64,000 nucleotides of DNA, from positions 283,034 to 347,033 of the forward strand of contig NMRA01000086.1 in NCBI GenBank assembly GCA_002633005.1, written 5' to 3'. The translations under genes were made by a program, and so were the position numbers. The first letter of the stretch is position 1; every line of letters begins with the position of its first letter. The notes below the pieces were generated by a model, which saw only the letters and a program-made list of their open reading frames with translations, was not told where the DNA came from and searched no databases. The stretch is from Phoronis australis (lineage: Eukaryota; Phoronida; Phoronidae). Shown here one piece after another: positions 22,290 through 35,492 of the stretch.

Positions 22290-25200
22290 ATGTCTAGTTC
22301 AGCCACAGATGAACCGAAGGGCCCCAGTGCCTCCGAGGGTGGCGAAGGGAGTGATGCAGTGATAGATAGTCCTCCAGAGAAACCTGAATATGTCAATAAA
22401 TGCAATGACTCCAATCCTGATGGGGACTTTGACAACAGCTTTCAGAAGATGGTGGAACAAATGGATGAGAAAGGAATGGCCAAAGTCCAAATAAAGTAGG
22501 ACTATTGCATGGTTTTGTTGTCTTAAACTTGTACTGATTAGTAGATATTGTGACTATGTCCAGTTTACCCAAAATTTGACAGTCCCTTTGTAGAAAGCCC
22601 TCTGTTGGCCTGAAGGTTGACACGATCATGTCTTCATCACCTTGTGTTACATCCTAGTGTGTTGAATGCTACTGCATATGAGTTTACTCTTTTCTGTATC
22701 AACCTGTCCTAGCTGTGAATACTAGTCAACAACCTGCCAGGGCCATGTTATGTAAAGACCTTTCTCGTATGGAAGTCTTTCAAATAGCAACTTGGCGACT
22801 GGTCATGTGGGACCGGATACCAGTGGCCTCTAGATGACGAGGAGCCATTTTATAACTTTTGTTTAAAACACATTCCGTGTAATCACATACACTGTAAAAG
22901 GGTCTTTTCATGAAGTCAAACTGTTCTCCTATGTCACCCACTGCGAAGACAAGTAACTTCTGGTTCAGTTATGTGGTGATATGAGTCACCTGTCCCATGT
23001 AATCATTCCCCATTGCTTCCTTAAAGTCTCCCATTGCGCTGTTCTGTTTAGCTTACTAGCAGAACTTGTTTACCATATCAAACGTTTTTTATTTTCACAA
23101 GGTTCCTGAAGCGGAATTACAAACCTGTGCTGGATACCACATACATGCCAGCTGAGGCCAAAGAGTTGCTGGAGAACATGCAGTCAGGGAATAGTGATGG
23201 CAGCGAACCACCTAAGAAAAAGATGAAACTTACTGGTCAGTCAGTTGTGTTACAGTAGTCTGAGATGGGAATACACGTGGTGTTTCTTTGATTGTGTATT
23301 TAGCTCCACAGCTTTATGTTGAGATAGAATGCTTCGTGGTATTTAAAATGAGAACTCAAAAGCATGCTGGCATGTTTGTCTTTACATGGACCCTCTGAGT
23401 TACTTCTGTAATAGTCTAATTTGGGCTGTGCCTTACGTACCTCTGTAGACAGCTTAGACTTTTCATTTTTATACATCCACATCTTTAGTTGTTGTGGCAT
23501 ATTGCCATCATCGCTGTTTGGCATCCACTGCTGTATCTCCAAATCTCCTTGGATGATTTCCAGATGTGTTCCTAAGGAGATAACAATAGATGACGACAGC
23601 TTTCAGACAGATTTGAGTACTGCTAAGCCCCTAGTGGCAATTTTAATAGTTTGTGATGTGTCTTCGGAGGCCCTTAAGGGATTTTCATGAAATTTGGCAG
23701 AAATGACTTATTAAGGAATTAAGGAGACAACGATGGCTTCCCATTATTAGACAGCTTTGACATATTCTGCACCACCTAGTGACCATTTGTGTTACTTACG
23801 AGTCTGTTTTTGGCATCTGCCACTTTCTCTGACAGGCTGCTCAAAAGATTATAATAAGAATAGGCAGATGTGTTGCAGCAAAGGAGACCATGACTGACAT
23901 TGATTTTCTGACAGGTCTGAATACTGTGACTTCCCCTAGTGGAATTTTTTTATTTTTCGTTTATGCCTATATCTGGTTAATGCCTTGCAGGATCGTAGTG
24001 AAATTTGACAAATATTTTTCTTTGAATGTGATAAGGAATGAAGACAACTTTTGGACTGATCTAACTACTGCTGTACCCCCTTGTAGCAATTTTATTATTT
24101 TACGTTTATGATGAATGTGATATCGGATGCAGACAAATTNATAGGATGTGCTTGTATTATGAAGATTACTCACATTTTGCCCCTAGCCTATTGAGGAGAC
24201 AATGACCATGCCTTTCCATTTTGCAAAGTATGCCCTCTACAGGCCACTTTATGGTACCAATAAACAACCCTAGAAGGATACCGTATGCGGTGCAATTGTG
24301 GGCGCATTTCAACGCTCCGCGTTGCTCTTGTATTATTTTACGTTTATGATGAATGTGATATCGGATGCAGACAAATTTTGGACTGATCTGAGTACTGCTG
24401 TTCCCTTTTGTGGCAATTTTATTTTTACCTTTATCTCTGTAGCGTTAGGGTTCCTTGACAGATTTCCATAAAATTTGGTAAATAGGTTTCTATTAAAGAT
24501 ACAACAACCTATTTTCTAGTGGACATTTAAAAAAATGCAAGTCCTTTTTGGTATCTGCCAAGTGTATTCTTTTTAACTTAATAACTTCTTCCTGTTTTCG
24601 GACAGGTTCAATGTATTCAGTGAAATCTGATTGCCATGAATAAACAATTCATTTGCGGTGCTGTTATGGATGCATTTCAACACTTCACATTGCTCTTGTA
24701 GAAAATCCTAGTATCCTGGTCACTACTGTTGTACAAGCCACAAAGCGATACATGTTTCGCAGTTAGGTACAGTCTCAAAAAAGAATCAACACATTTGTTC
24801 TCAAAGCATTTTGTTTTAGATTGAAATTTACAATTATGTTGACCTCATGTTAAGATTCAGTTATTCTCAACAGGTCGCAACAAAAAACGTCCCACTGGGA
24901 AACGATTAGATGCATCTGCCAGGCTATGCCCATCATTGAAAGCAGAGAAAGTCTGTTTCTATGGCAACAAGTGTAAGTTCAGTCACAATGTGGAAGTTTA
25001 CATGGCTGAGAAGCTGCCAGACATTGGACCGACTTGTTATTTGTACGACACACTCGGAAAATGCCCATTTGGCCTAGCTTGTCGATATGCAAAGAGTCAC
25101 ATTGGGGAAAACTTCAAGAATTGTGTCAATGAACCATTATTTGAAGAGGTATCCAAGCGTACCATCATTTACAATCAGGTAGACAAGGACTTACAAGCGT

Positions 25201-28200
25201 GTCTTCGTAAACGAAAGTACAATTTTCAGAAGTCTAATGAAGTGGTACAGCAAGTGCTGAAGACGGTTACTATAAAAAGAAATATTGTGTCGCAGTCAGA
25301 AGGAAATGAGAAATTAGAAAGTGGAAAATCGCAGGAGGTTGACATGTCGAACAGTGATAGTACGCAATCCAGTGATCACGTGGAACCCAACTGCTACACA
25401 AGTAAACCTGCTGATAGTGCAGGTAGTGTCAGTTTGGAGACTGATAGGACTTTGAGCACTGCTTGTGTTTCAATATTGTCATCAGGTGCAGTCGAAACAC
25501 CTGATGCCCAAACAGAGCTATTACCTACTGGTGACAGTGACAATGAGCTAAAAATAGAATCAGCGACGTCAGTACCAGGTATTGATGTAACACAGTCTGG
25601 TCTGCTGAGGGATGACGGTGTAATCAAACTGAGGCCTCAAGAAAAAAAGAAGGTATGGTGTTTCATTTTTCATCCAAATCTAACATAAGCAAATACTTAT
25701 TGTCATGTATGCGTTCTATAATACTCAACTAATTTGTTGTTTGCTTGATCTTCATAACGTGTCACACTTAAGCTTGATGTCTTCAATTCGTCTTAGCCTT
25801 AATGCATTATGCTGACTTGTGTTAAGATCATAAAACATTATTTGGCTGTGGTCCGAGGTTTCTGAAAATGGAGTTCGTGGTGCGTTTTTAAAAAAAAAAT
25901 CCATCTGAGATGGGTAAAAGTGATGTTTTTTTGCTCATCGTATGTCAAGTCATGTTGCTTTAAGCTTGAGTCACCCTTGTTTATGTGCTTTTGTTTATCT
26001 TTTCAAAGAAAAACACACACTAGACCAGGGTTCAAATTGATGCAGGTGGTGATTTTTAGTCTGGATAGAGACCAGAAGCTGAATGACTTCAATTCATTTA
26101 CTCAACATTTGCCAACCAGCAGGCTCATATGCTAGCTCTGTGAGTCTTTAAATGCCTGTTGTTTCCCAGCCCTGTGGTGCTGTGTTGACTGGAACAATGC
26201 TGAGCTGTATGTTGTATATTTTAAGTCCTTCACTTGACATTTGTGGTATGAAGTCCTCGCTAATGGCATGAAAACTGTTAATTTTCTTTAGTAAGTGAAA
26301 ATGACAGCTTTGACATACCGATCTCTTTAGTGGTGGCCATTTTGGTAGTCTGTGCTAGTGAGGGCTTGATATTACTCACAAAAGCATTTGGCTTTCACTG
26401 GCGTGGTCTTGTGTGATGTCGTTCTTCTTTCAAGAAACATCTCTTCAGAAGAAACCATGTGCAAAGACCTTGGTGAAAGAGACAGCAACTATCACTGCAA
26501 CAGCCAAGGTTGAATTAGCATTCCTTCATTTGAGTGCCCACCACAGTCACCACTGAGCCACAAGGACAATGCTATTGATTTATTTGGTATCAACTAAATG
26601 TTTACAGTGAATACGTATCTTTCAGATTGACTTCTCTGACAAGTTGTACTTGGCTCCTCTCACGACTGTAAGTAACTTGTATTGACTTGCTCTCTGTCTA
26701 AAAATAAATTTCGATTTACTGCACTAACCATTATAAAATCGATCTTGATATGTTGGCAATTCCTGAGTTTGAGATGAAGTGAGGAGCCGTTATTGCTTGA
26801 GATCAGGGTCACTTGGTTCTATTGTCACGGCGGGTCATTATATGCACCATGCATGATTTCAAGCACAACCCAACTGTCAGTTTTCTTATCCCAGGAACAA
26901 TTAAACAAAGTTAAACAAAGTCCACTAAGCTACAGAAAGAACAAAACTTTGAGTGATTGCAAGGTACAGTAATACTTTCACAGCTGTCACTGTGGCATCA
27001 AAAATCTCAGTATTCGGTTTCAAGTGGGATTATGTGTCATGAAAACACCTCAGTTTCACATGGGATCATGTTTCATGAAAACATACCTAGTTTCATGTGG
27101 GTCCATGTGTCATGAAAACACGCCTAGTTTCACATAGAATCAGGGCAATTCCAACTTGCGAATACACAATGTTTTTTTGACCTGTCTTCCTGGATGTGAT
27201 GTTTGTGATCCATATACCAGTTTGTGACCTGTGTGCCCTGCTGTATTGAGGCCTTAGTTGTTAGTTAAAAAATTACGCTTAGGGTATTATATGTAGATAC
27301 AATAGTAAGATAATGAAGTGTAAACTGTTACCAAACATTGTGATACAAATGAGATGTTCTGTACAAACATAGACATCTCTCTGTGCTTTTTTAACTATGA
27401 AATTGTGAGAAACTGGCTACGCTGATAACCGTGGGCCTACACAGTCTTCTTGAAAGTATTTTTGTACATACGAAAAACCCTGTGATTGTCCTACGTAAAT
27501 GAGTGGAGCTTATGTTAAACTTAAAACATAAGCACCTACAAACATGATGCAAAGCACATGTATATCTTGCTTCAGCTTGTCATCATCAGAGGAAACTGAC
27601 TTATGACTTGTTTAGTACTTATTGCCTAAATGAGAATTTCATAACTGTTCATGTATTTTGCCACCTGTTGGTGACACTGATAGCCATTATTTATTCTGTC
27701 ACCAGGTGGGCAATTTGCCGTTCCGCCGTGTTTGTAAACAGTTTGGTGCTGACATCACTTGCGGTGAGATGGCCATGTGTACTAACTTGCTGCAAGGACA
27801 GAGCTCAGAGTGGGCGCTGCTCAAAAGGCACGAAAGCGAGGACATATTTGGTGTTCAGGTGTGTAAATTGCTACTTATCTAAAAAGATCCAGTGCATGAA
27901 TGGGGGGGGGGGGTGGAGAATGATGTGCTTGTCCATGTATTGTCACATAGCCAAGCTAAGGTGGGTTGCTAACCTCCTAATCCCTTGTTCTGAGGTGTGC
28001 TGTAATCTTTTATACACGGTTTGTACTGAGACACAAATATCACAAAGATGTTATATCTGTAACACGTTGGAAAAAATCCAAGATGATCGTTTCTGAAACT
28101 TCTTTATCTATTATATGCACGATTAGATACCTGTTCAGAGTTGCAGATGGTCACACCACGTGACCTAATAAGTAAAAGTGTCAACATTGTTGACCCTGAT

Positions 28201-31200
28201 GAGGTATCTTGCTGTGCATATGGTAAAAAAATTCCATTTTGGGACTGAAAAGTTAACTATTTTCCCAAGGTGTTAGCTTGTACCAAATTTACCAAAAATT
28301 GGGCGAAAGACAGAAAAACTGCCCATTCCGAATTCTCTTGTGTCGGCAACTATTTTCATGATTGATCTCAGACTTAGTAGATACAAAACGCAGTTTCCGA
28401 TGCTTTAAAAGTACAACGAACACCAAAATTGCCCATATTTCAATCTTCAGAATCTAGAAAATTCCATTTCAGCTTGAATTACAGTATCCCAAATTTTAGA
28501 GACTGTGCCAAACTGGAGAATGTTTTACGTGGAATGAAGAATGAAGCTGTTCCTCTCTAATTATAAGATTTTGTAGTGAGTGCCTCATGACCTATTGACA
28601 CATTCTGATCTTTGAATGTCATCCTCAATATTGACTTTTAAATTAGTGTTTGTGTTTTTTACCAGCTGTGTGGTGCGTATCCAGACTCCATGACCAAGTG
28701 TGCGCAGCTGTTGACTGAAAAGACCAACATTGACTTCATCGACATCAATGTTGGATGTCCCATTGACTTGATTTTTAAACGGGTAAACTCAAGAGATTGT
28801 AGATAAAGCTGACTTGTATCTTCCTAGTCTCTTTTTGAAGCTAAGCACTATGAGTAAATCCTGTTCCTTTAAGGAAGCAAAATGTATTAGTAGGTTTTTT
28901 GTGTGACACGTTCCATCTCTTCAGCATCTGTGAGTTTATAAAGAACTGACAGTTCCTTATTCCGGTCATGCTTGACACATAAAGTGTGGTGTGACAAATC
29001 GACTTTTAGAGCCTTGTCTCTAGCAATAACAAACATGTCAGTTCGTTTGAAGCCCTGAAATCACTTCCCGTTTGACTGATGAACAATTTGAGCCAACTGT
29101 AAGTAGCCTTACTCAGAAGTCGATTTTTGTGATTGAAGGAAGGCCTCTTTAAAATGAACACGCAACGACATTTCCCGTTTTGTATTGGGTAACTCTGTCT
29201 TCACTCATTCGCTGCATTAACAAGTTGCGCTTATGGTTTTTGCTTTAATCGAGTGTTTGCCACTTAGGCTCATGCACATAACTCTTGACATTGATGTGGG
29301 TCTACTATAAATACTTGCATTTTTGGTATGGATCTACTTTTTAACATGTGCTTGTAAATAACTTGCTCAATTGCAGGGAGAGGGCAGTGCACTTATGGGC
29401 AAAGCAACCCGCTTTGAGCAGATTGTAAAGTCAATGTCTGCTGTTATGGACATACCGTTGACGGTGAAAACAAGAACAGGAATATTCAATGACAAGAACC
29501 TTGCCCACAACCTTGTACCCAAGCTAAGAGACTGGGGTGTGTCTCTAGTCACAGTAAGTAATAATTTAAGGATATCTATCTCAAACCTTATTCCCAAAAA
29601 TTGGCCATTTTTACAATATTTCACACAGGTCTTGTCTTCATTCTCGGGGAACTTCAAATACGAAATATATACCGTGTAGCAAGAAAAAAAAATTTAGCAG
29701 AACCACCTTGGAACCGCACAACGGCATGGAAATTTGTTTACTTCTTATCCGAGGTCAAATATCACTCAAATCGAATCTCCCTCCAGCACAAAGCAATTCC
29801 ATATGTACCCTCAGTCCTTTCAGTCACCGAGTCACCATAATATTGAGTCAACGAAGTGTACATAGGATAGAAAGATGCCGCAGAAAACGAAGACAAAATG
29901 TAGCGTTGATCTGAAGGAGTTGTGCGTCTGCATGCATACAACCATTGAGAATGAATGCACCGAGTCTGAGTCGCAGCACGGGCCTCTGTGACTTAGTGTT
30001 CACTATCACAGCAAGTTGTTAAAAAATATAAATCCTCCCCAAAATTCATTAATTTTCGATAATTTGACATTTCAATGTTTCGATCTCGTGCTCATGAAGC
30101 ACTTTAACCACTTAGTCGATTACTGCTGTCCATTTCATACTTGGTTTCTTGATATCATTCTCCTCGGCGCGTGGTATGAATACAATGAACTGTTGGCCTA
30201 CTTTCTGCTGACTCCACCTTAACACGAAATATCTGAAGCCCCACGTACAAAATTAAAATAGTTGTAGTGATAATTATGTTAATTACGCACTGCAAATTCA
30301 GTTGTCATAGCGAGTGAATGTTGAAATATAGCAAACATGGTTAAGGCATGTATAGGTTATATTGACCAAAAACAAATTCTCACTTAATAATTATTCAAAG
30401 ACCTTGAGACTTTCACCTCTTACGATTTAATCGTCTTTCTCTCGGCTTTGGCAAATCGACTTAATTTGAACTTGGGAACACGAGTTCTCGAAAATGGCTC
30501 AGTGGGTTTCGCTGAAACTTTCTAAACTTAATATTTATTCATCAATCTCAAAAACATTGTTAGGGTTTTTGATACAAAGGCCTAGTTTTTGCATAATGTA
30601 ACAAAGTTGAATAGGACTGCTATTTTGACAAAAATACCATGCGTTTTGGAAGGTTATTTGTCATAGAAACTAAACTAGAAGACTAATCGAAAATTCTGAT
30701 CAGTGTTTTTGAGGTTACTGGTGAAGTTTTCATTTAAAAAAGGTTTCATTAAAATCAACTGAGGTGTTATTTTGCTGTGAATATACCTTTCTTAGAAAAT
30801 TAACGTAATAATAATTATACTAGTTGACAACTCCTGGTTTTTGTGATAGACGAGCTAGAATGGAGGTCACTGAGATAACCTTAAAGGCTTTGTTGTTTGG
30901 TTTTCTACATTGCACTACTAGTTTTAAAGGCAACGTTGTTGTCCTGAAATTCAATTTGAAATAGCTGTGTAGTTGAAGAAAACCACTGTTTTTTAATAAT
31001 TTTAGATAAAAATACATTTCACCAGTTATTGAAGTACAGCTTAGTTGACAGGTATTTTGTCTTGGATATCAGATACTGGTTATGTAGAAATAAGTAACAG
31101 CACAAAGTTGACTTCCCTTTCACCAAAGTTTACTTGTGACTCGCACACGACTCTTGAATGTTTGTGTGCATTTACTTATATCTAATATTCTACAATTATT

Positions 31201-33906
31201 ATTCAGTGCTGATGGTTGAAGAACAGAGTTTCTACTAGAAAACTCACTGAAGATGCAAAATTAAGTGCACACATTCCAAATAAGTGGCTTGTTGATTTTA
31301 TAAAAATGCAGCTCTGAAATTATTTTGAATTCCTGCTTTGTTCTATTAGTGTCATCTTTCTTCAGCTTCACGGTCGGTCACGTGAACAGCGCTACACTAA
31401 GCTGGCTGACTGGGACTACATCAAGCTTTGTGCTGAAGTCGCCAAACCCATGCCCTTATTTGGCAATGGTGACATCCTGTCGTATGAAGATGCAAACCTC
31501 CGCTGCCAGCAGTTTGGTGTCAATGGTCTCATGATAGCCAGGTACTGAAATAATGAATAAAAAGTTACTTGGTAAACCCAGTTTTGCTTAGAATTTACAA
31601 GGCATCTGCTGATGACTACATGTTTAACTTATAACACTCTGACGATTGTATCAGTTGTTATAATTCCAAATATCATGATATGCACTGATGAAAACAGTTG
31701 ATGCTGTATAATGTTCTTATCCTACGTAACACTCAAGATTTTTTTGGACAAGTGGGTTTAGACAGATTGCTTCACTTATTTTTATGTAGTTTTATAATTA
31801 AGAAATCATTATAAAGTTGATGCTGATTGCAGGTTGTGTGACACGTGTTACTTTCTGTTCTCGAGAGTTTTGGGAAAAACTTTTCTCTCAGTGCAATATA
31901 GTAATGACTGATAGGTTGCACGTATTCTTACTTCTTATTGGTTCATTAATTCGAATGATTTTTGACTAGTTTGATTCTTCTGTTATTTGAAAATTTTCCT
32001 TGTTGTATCAAAGAATTGTCAATATAACAATACAGTTGTGAATGCTGAACTTTGAACATCACATTTTAACACACAGTTGCATATTAGATATGGAATTTCG
32101 TACTAAGGTGTATTTTATAATAAAATTTGGAATATTCAATAAAACTTGTGTTAAAGCATCCTGCACAGCCGAGACTGTAGACTTACTACTTAGAACATTT
32201 ATTTTATAATTAGTAATATGTTCAAAGTTCGCACTTCACAGCCATGCAAGTTTTCTGTGTGTCCGTTTGGCGTAGAATTTGTAAAATTAACATTACTATT
32301 TAGTTCCTGCCAAACCTTAGAATTGTTTGAATCACACTAATTTAAAATTTGGTACTCAAGGTTCACACTGGGTTCAGGTAAGAAAATCCAGTTTGCTGCT
32401 TCTTTCAGGGGTGCTCTCATTAAACCTTGGCTTTTTACGGAGATCAAGGAACAGCGGCACTGGGATATCTCATCCTCTGAGCGATTCGACATTCTGAAGG
32501 ACTTTACAAACTATGGCTTGCAGCACTGGGGTTCCGACACTCAGGGAGTGGAGACGACACGTCGTTTCCTACTAGAGTGGCTCTCTTTCCTCTACAGGTG
32601 AGTATGTGTCTACCTGAAGGCAAAAAACCCTCCCGAGTTTTGTGACACATCCTTACTGACCATTCCAGTGGGAGACCCTCCAACTTAGGAAGGAAGTCTC
32701 TGGATTTCTAAATCAAATTATTAAAACAGGAAGTGGGATTAGAGCTCATTATCTTGTGATCTATAGCTAAGATCTCCGTTGGGACAGAGATCTGTTCAGA
32801 CTTAACAGTAGCTCATGTAACGTGACCAACATATGGCATGTAAGAAAAATTATTTGTCATTTCCTGCACTTCCGTTTTCAAGTGAGTGCCTGGCTTGATA
32901 GCTACCTTCATGAGGTATGTATGCGGCCACCAATCACTTTTTTGGTCTCTTCCTGGCTTCGTTCAGAGATTTTTACTGCAAAATGGCCGCTGTATGGATG
33001 TTGAGTTCACAAGTAATTGTCACCAACAGGTACATTCCCGTCGGTGTGCTTGAGAGACTGCCTCAGCGAATCAACGAGAAGCCACCGCACTACTTTGGAC
33101 GTAACGATCTGGAAACTCTGATGTCTAGCCCCAACTGTGCTGACTGGGTGCGAATGAGGTAGGCTTGGCATCGACAATTGCTTATGCGCATCAAAACATT
33201 CCTTTTTGGGCCAAGTATCAACTTTCTTACGGAACTACTTTCGTAAAGAAAAATTTGAATTCCATGTGTTTAAATCATGTGTCCAAACCATTAAATCAAT
33301 GCCAAATAATGTATTCAGTCTGCAGAATGCATTACCAGTTAATTAAATCAGTTCTTGGCCACAGTAAGACTAAAAGCTGGGCGATCGCTGCACAAATGAA
33401 GAAGTTCATGATAAATCAACAAATAGATGAAACGTAGATTTATCATGAACTTCTTCATTTGTGCGGCGATCATCTGGTTTTTAACATTACCAGTTGTGTG
33501 GGTGGTTAGTTTGATAGTGTGACAATTTATTAAGTAGTTTGGACTCTTGATTTTGAAGTTACTACCCAGTTTGGTATAGTGGGTTGTTCGTCACCCTGGC
33601 AGATCAGTTCAAATCTAATAAGGTTGATACTTTCTTGGTTTCTTACGAATCAATATGAATTCTGTGTCACAGCATGTTTAGAACAGTTATATTTGGGTGT
33701 AAAGATAACTTATGTTCGCACTGTTAGTTGAGTGAAAACAAACTGTTTTGCCAATTGGAACATCAGACACCATAATTTGTTTTGTTTGCGCTCAAGTACA
33801 CAGTCCTGATTTTAATGTTTGTCTTTTTTGTAGCGAAATGTTGCTTGGAAAAGTGCCCGAGGGATTCACGTTCCTACCTAAGCACAAGGCCAACTCCTTC
33901 AAATAA
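22290..33906 (+). CDS. DUS3L: tRNA-dihydrouridine(47) synthase DUS3L, complete, twelve exons
   Basis: Exons are 22290-22495, 23102-23235, 24874-25652, 26449-26508, 26626-26667, 27706-27858, 28666-28782, 29377-29553, 31366-31541, 32409-32597, 33030-33158 and 33834-33906. All are GT-AG with matching phases, giving 744 aa. The enzyme reduces uridine to dihydrouridine in the tRNA variable loop using FMN and NAD(P)H. Two CCCH zinc fingers are present: Cys132/141/147-His151 and Cys168/177/183-His189. An acidic Ser/Thr-rich linker of about 150 residues follows, then the TIM-barrel core ([28 protein letters not shown]). The catalytic cysteine should be Cys489 in DINVGCP. Further marks are [40 protein letters not shown] and the family C-terminus LPKHKAN. 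The linker makes it longer than human DUS3L (about 650 aa). Exon 4 uses the second of two nearby AGs because the first would open a stop. Confidence 0.96.
23467..24699 (+). repeat. Large modular repeat family F, copy 1 (DUS3L intron 2)
   Basis: It starts near atacatccacatctttag and ends tgcatttcaacacttcacattgctcttg. Inside, a decayed module of about 180-220 bases recurs, each with catgaaatttggca, gacgac, ggatctgactactgctgt and ccctagtggcaatttt landmarks. Other copies lie at 33975-35492, 43232-43668 and 47525-48884. No protein is conserved. See the separate note on the duplicated 47 bases and the N at 24140. Confidence 0.65.
24093..24377 (+). repeat. 47-bp perfect direct repeat flanking a duplicated 190-bp segment with an N
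   Basis: The stretch beginning tattattttacgtttatga occurs identically at 24093-24139 and 24331-24377. Between them, starting at an N (24140), is a segment that matches 35286-35491 with about four substitutions and a 16-base indel. This is either a recent insertion with a long target duplication or a misjoin in the draft assembly. Confidence 0.8.
26785..26890 (+). repeat. Dispersed repeat family D fragment
   Basis: It contains tgtcacggcgggtcatta, gcaccatgcatg, tcaagcacaaccca and ctgtcagtttt, in the same order as 54350-54420. It lies in DUS3L intron 5. Confidence 0.5.
27015..27136 (+). repeat. Short tandem array, about 39 bp x 3
   Basis: The unit agtttcacatggga followed by tcatgtgtcatgaaaacac is repeated three times with about 15 per cent divergence, then a partial fourth. 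It lies in DUS3L intron 5 and is non-coding. Confidence 0.8.
33383..33471. repeat. Near-perfect 35-bp hairpin in the last DUS3L intron
   Basis: The left arm (33383-33417) and right arm (33437-33471) are reverse complements with a single mismatch (gctgcac against gtgcggc). They are separated by a 19-base loop, and weaker pairing continues outside the arms. It lies in the intron 33159-33833. Confidence 0.85.
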
Positions 33907-33974
33907 GACAGGATATACCTGAGATCTTCACATGATGCGAGCACAGTATTGCTGGACAGTTGTGATAACTTCAT

Positions 33975-35492
33975 TTTTATGCGCCCACATATTTATATGC
34001 GGGCGGCGTCCGTCCGGTGTCCGGCGTCCACTGCTCTATCTCCAAAACCCTTTGACATATGTTCATGAAATTTGGCACATATGTTCCATTCATGAATGGG
34101 ACGGCATGTGCAAACTTTCAGACGGATCCGATTACCGGTGTGCCCCCTAGTGGCAATTTTAGTTTTTTACGCTTACCTTTGTATCTTCAAAAGTCCTGAA
34201 CGGATTTTCATGAAATTTGGTATGTAGGCACCTATTAGTGAGATGACGCTATCCTGCCGTTTTCAGATGGATTCGACATAGTTTGCGCCACCTAGTGGCC
34301 ATTTTTAGTGTTTCCGAGTCTGTTTTTGTGCNNNNNNNNNNNNNNNNNNNNNNNNNNNNNNNNNNNNNNNNNNNNNNNNNNNNNNNNNNNNNNNNNNNNN
34401 NNNNNNNNNNNNNNNNNNNNNNNNNNNNNNNNNNNNNNNNNNNNNNNNNNNNNNNNNNNNNNNNNNNNNNNNNNNNNNNNNNNNNNNNNNNNNNNNNNNN
34501 NNNNNNNNNNNNNNNNNNNNNNNNNNNNNNNNNNNNNNNNNNNNNNNNNNNNNNNNNNNNNNNNNNNNNNNNNNNNNNNNNNNNNNNNNNNNNNNNNNNN
34601 NNNNNNNNNNNNNNNNNNNNNNNNNNNNNNNNNNNNNNNNNNNNNNNNNNNNNNNNNNNNNNNNNNNNNNNNNNNNNNNNNNNNNNNNNNNNNNNNNNNN
34701 NNNNNNNNNNNNNNNNNNNNNNNNNNNNNNNNNNNNNNNNNNNNNNNNNNNNNNNNNNNNNNNNNNNNNNNNNNNNNNNNNNNNNNNNNNNNNNNNNNNN
34801 NNNNNNNNNNNNNNNNNNNNNNNNNNNNNNNNNNNNNNNNNNNNNNNNNNNNNNNNNNNNNNNNNNNNNNNNNNNNNNNNNNNNNNNNNNNNNNNNNNNN
34901 NNNNNNNNNNNNNNNNNNNNNNNNNNNNNNNNNNNNNNNNNNNNNNNNNNNNNNNNNNNNNNNNNNNNNNNNNNNNNNNNNNNNNNNNNNNNNNNNNNNN
35001 NNNNNNNNNNNNNNNNNNNNNNNNNNNNNNNNNNNNNNNNNNNNNNNNNNNNNNNNNNNNNNNNNNNNNNNNNNNNNNNNNNNNNNNNNNNNNNNNNNNN
35101 NNNNNNNNNNNNNNNNNNNNNNNNNNNNNNNNNNNNNNNNNNNNNNNNNNNNNNNNNNNNNNNNNNNNNNNNNNNNNNNNNNNNNNNNNNNNNNNNNNNN
35201 NNNNNNNNNNNNNNNNNNNNNNNNNNNNNNNGTTGGTAAATTTGTTTTAAATTCTATGTTTCTGTGGTGCTTTAAGCAACTGATGTATAGGATGTGCTTG
35301 TATTATGAAGATCACTCACATTTTGCCCCTAGCCTATTGAGGAGACAATGACCATGCCTTTCCATTTTGCAAAGTACAACATACTACATATATGCCCTCT
35401 ACTGGCCACTTTATGGTACCAATAAACAACCCTAGAAGGATACCGTATGCGGTGCAACTGTGGGCGCATTTCAACGCTCTGCGTTGCTCTTG
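33975..35492 (+). repeat. Large modular repeat family F, copy 2 (interrupted by the N gap)
   Basis: It begins tttttatgcgcccacatatt, 69 bases after the DUS3L stop codon, and ends gggcgcatttcaacgctctg followed by cgttgctcttg. The modular landmarks (ctgctctatctccaaaaccc, catgaaatttggca, ccctagtggcaatttt, gccacctagtggcc) match the copy at 47525-48884. The outer ends carry short inverted motifs (tgcgcccac and gtgggcgca). The DUS3L 3' UTR probably runs into this repeat. Confidence 0.65.
34332..35231. other. Assembly gap of 900 Ns
   Basis: Exactly 900 unresolved bases inside a family F repeat. ORFs read through it are meaningless. The true length is unknown. Confidence 0.99.

Noticed and set aside
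27608-28096. 162-aa plus-strand ORF
   Set aside because: It is the wrong frame of DUS3L exon 6 plus flanking intron; the true frame is 27706-27858.
34283-35351. ORFs of over 300 aa across the assembly gap
   Set aside because: They are almost entirely undefined residues from the 900 Ns.
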